In this document: positions 63,066-64,000 of the stretch, in pieces
Position numbering within the stretch: position 1 is the first letter of the stretch
Layout of the letters: every line of letters starts with the position of its first letter
Source of the DNA: Elusimicrobiota bacterium
Lineage (GTDB): Bacteria > Elusimicrobiota > Elusimicrobia > FEN-1173
Length of the DNA stretch: 64,000 nt
Assembly: GCA_016714745.1 (NCBI GenBank)
Contig: JADKCG010000010.1
Location: forward strand, 1-64,000
Direction of reading: 5' to 3'
Notes under the pieces: generated by a model
What the model was told of the DNA's origin: nothing
Database searches by the model: none
What the model saw: the letters and a program-made list of their open reading frames with translations, nothing else
Position numbers and translations under genes: made by a program

Positions 63066-63497
63066 ATGCCAGCTTTTTTCAAACCCAGACGACGACGCGG
63101 CCCCGCCGGGCCCAACAAAAACGAACAAAAGGTGTTGCGGCGTTCTTCCGCAGAGAGAGACGCCCGCTCCGCGGGTGCCTTAAAAGATCGTTTCCCAACG
63201 GTGAGCGCGATTTCTCTCCAATTTAAATTTATTACCCCCCAACAAGAAGTGTATGAGGAAGGCGGACGCAAGATATCCGCCACCGACCCGGCCGATTTCT
63301 CCGCCCCATGCCCCGGCCGATGCGGCGGCGAGCGAGGCAGTTTTGACCTGACAGAAGAAATGAAAACCGCTATTGATTCCGGCAAAGAACGGGTCGAAGG
63401 CCGCCTGATCTGCCAAGAAACCATGAACATCAGCACCGTCGGCGCCTGCGACTTCCGCCTAGAATGGAAAGGCACAATTACCTACGTCGCAGAATAG
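63066..63497 (+). CDS. Hypothetical protein with paired-Cys motif
   Basis: 143 residues, not recognised. Basic N-terminus (MPAFFKPRRRRGPAGPNKN), then a mostly beta-rich part with PCPGRCGG and later single Cys residues (LICQE, GACDF), which might bind metal. AAAGGAT lies 7 nt upstream of the ATG. It follows the helicase by 36 nt, so it may be co-transcribed. No signal peptide or membrane helix. Confidence 0.65.
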   Translation: MPAFFKPRRRRGPAGPNKNEQKVLRRSSAERDARSAGALKDRFPTVSAISLQFKFITPQQEVYEEGGRKISATDPADFSAPCPGRCGGERGSFDLTEEMKTAIDSGKERVEGRLICQETMNISTVGACDFRLEWKGTITYVAE

Positions 63498-63500
63498 CCA

Positions 63501-63529
63501 TTGACGAAAGGTCCTTTTCGTTGTATGTT
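63501..63529 (+). promoter_or_regulatory. Promoter of the DUF5684 gene
   Basis: TTGACG (63501-63506), 17 bp, TATGTT (63524-63529), ending 28 bp before the ATG at 63558. Confidence 0.55.
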
Positions 63530-63557
63530 TTCTGAAAGGTTTTAAAGGAGAGAAAAA

Positions 63558-63914
63558 ATGGAAAGCAGCGACGGATTTTTTACATCTCTGATTTTTTTGG
63601 CGCTCGCCGTCTTCATGCTCGTCTGCGTCTGGAAAGTGTTCGTAAAAGCCGGCAAACCCGGCTGGGCCAGCCTCATCCCGATCTATAATGCCTACGTCTT
63701 GCTAAAAATGGCCGGCAAACCAAGCTGGTGGCTACTGTTCCTCTTGATCCCCCTGGTCAATATCGTTTTCGGTTTCCTAACCATGCTCGCCCTCTCCGAA
63801 CGTTTCGGAAAAGGCGTCGGCTACGCCCTCGGCCTGATTTTCCTCCCCATCATTTTCTACCCGATCCTAGCTTTCGGAGAAGCGACCTACACGCCAGCTA
63901 ACGTCCCCGTCTAA
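63558..63914 (+). CDS. DUF5684 membrane protein
   Basis: 118 residues with three or four membrane helices. FVKAGKPGWASLIPIYNAYVLLKMAGKPSWW is the family core (given by span, about residues 28-58), followed by IPLVNIVFGF. The family often accompanies signal peptidase-like or small membrane proteins; its role is unknown. AAAGGAG lies 6 nt before the ATG, and a promoter precedes it. Its last 17 nt overlap the convergent gene at the window edge. Confidence 0.82.
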   Translation: MESSDGFFTSLIFLALAVFMLVCVWKVFVKAGKPGWASLIPIYNAYVLLKMAGKPSWWLLFLLIPLVNIVFGFLTMLALSERFGKGVGYALGLIFLPIIFYPILAFGEATYTPANVPV

Positions 63915-64000
63915 AGATGATGCGGTAGACCATCAGAATAAGGAACGCCCCAACGACGGCGGCAATGAACCCATGGGAATCTTTGGCGGAGAACAAATGA
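63898..64000 (-). CDS. GlsB/YeaQ/YmgE-like membrane protein, C-terminal part only
   Basis: 33 residues are visible before the window edge: HGFIAAVVGAFLILMVYRII followed by FRRGR and stop. A Gly-rich helix ending in an Arg-rich tail is the usual C-terminus of transglycosylase-associated (YeaQ/GlsB) stress proteins. The start is outside the window. It converges with the DUF5684 gene and overlaps it by 17 nt. Assignment rests on a short segment. Confidence 0.5.
   Translation of the reverse strand, partial: HLFSAKDSHGFIAAVVGAFLILMVYRIIFRRGR

Overview
The window comes from a bacterial chromosome of moderate to high G+C. Its gene content points to a free-living, respiring member of a poorly cultured phylum: an Omnitrophota/Elusimicrobiota-like QueF, enormous secreted proteins of a type seen in such lineages, an A2-type cytochrome oxidase, a MoxR/Bat operon, PilT and carboxynorspermidine genes. 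The phylum is my inference; no rRNA gene is present.

Left edge (1-5.7 kb): a truncated lexA, then about 2.2 kb without a credible gene. Next comes a small mobile module: a ribbon-helix-helix protein and a large serine recombinase, bounded by ~320-bp inverted repeats whose outer edge coincides with the 3' end of tRNA-Val. A nucleotidyltransferase pair, queF and tRNA-Cys follow.

5.8-18 kb (all minus strand): pilT heads a three-gene operon with two proline-rich proteins that share a C-terminal 'FYPAG' domain; one carries a DnaA-type AAA+ ATPase without the DnaA DNA-binding domain. Upstream lies a pentose-phosphate/triose cluster, tkt-tal-gnd-zwf-tpiA-rpiB-TPR-lipoprotein, with mostly 4-nt overlaps.

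18-34.9 kb: a sensor histidine kinase behind two Wzy/O-antigen-ligase-TPR proteins; tRNA-Thr; a cytochrome c oxidase operon (ctaE-ctaF-sco-ctaC-ctaD); an MscS channel; small envelope and metal-binding proteins (hemerythrin, zinc ribbon); and a redox set (YecH, DsbD, thioredoxin-like).

35-46.5 kb: two tandem ~1,408-residue secreted/membrane paralogues of unknown function with the same palindrome upstream of each, then an ABC-F ATPase.

46.6-64 kb: tRNA-Gly with a duplicated 3' end; a norspermidine operon (nspC, carboxynorspermidine dehydrogenase, msrA, membrane protein); an NhaP2-like antiporter; a DUF4160/DUF2442 pair; the moxR-DUF58-batA-batB/C-batD-batE operon; a DEAD-box helicase with a repeat-expanded tail; and small membrane proteins.

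At least twelve genes carry single-base frameshifts, mostly at homopolymers, and in each case one indel restores a normal family sequence. This looks like uncorrected long-read sequence rather than gene decay, so I annotate those genes across the break and say where it is.
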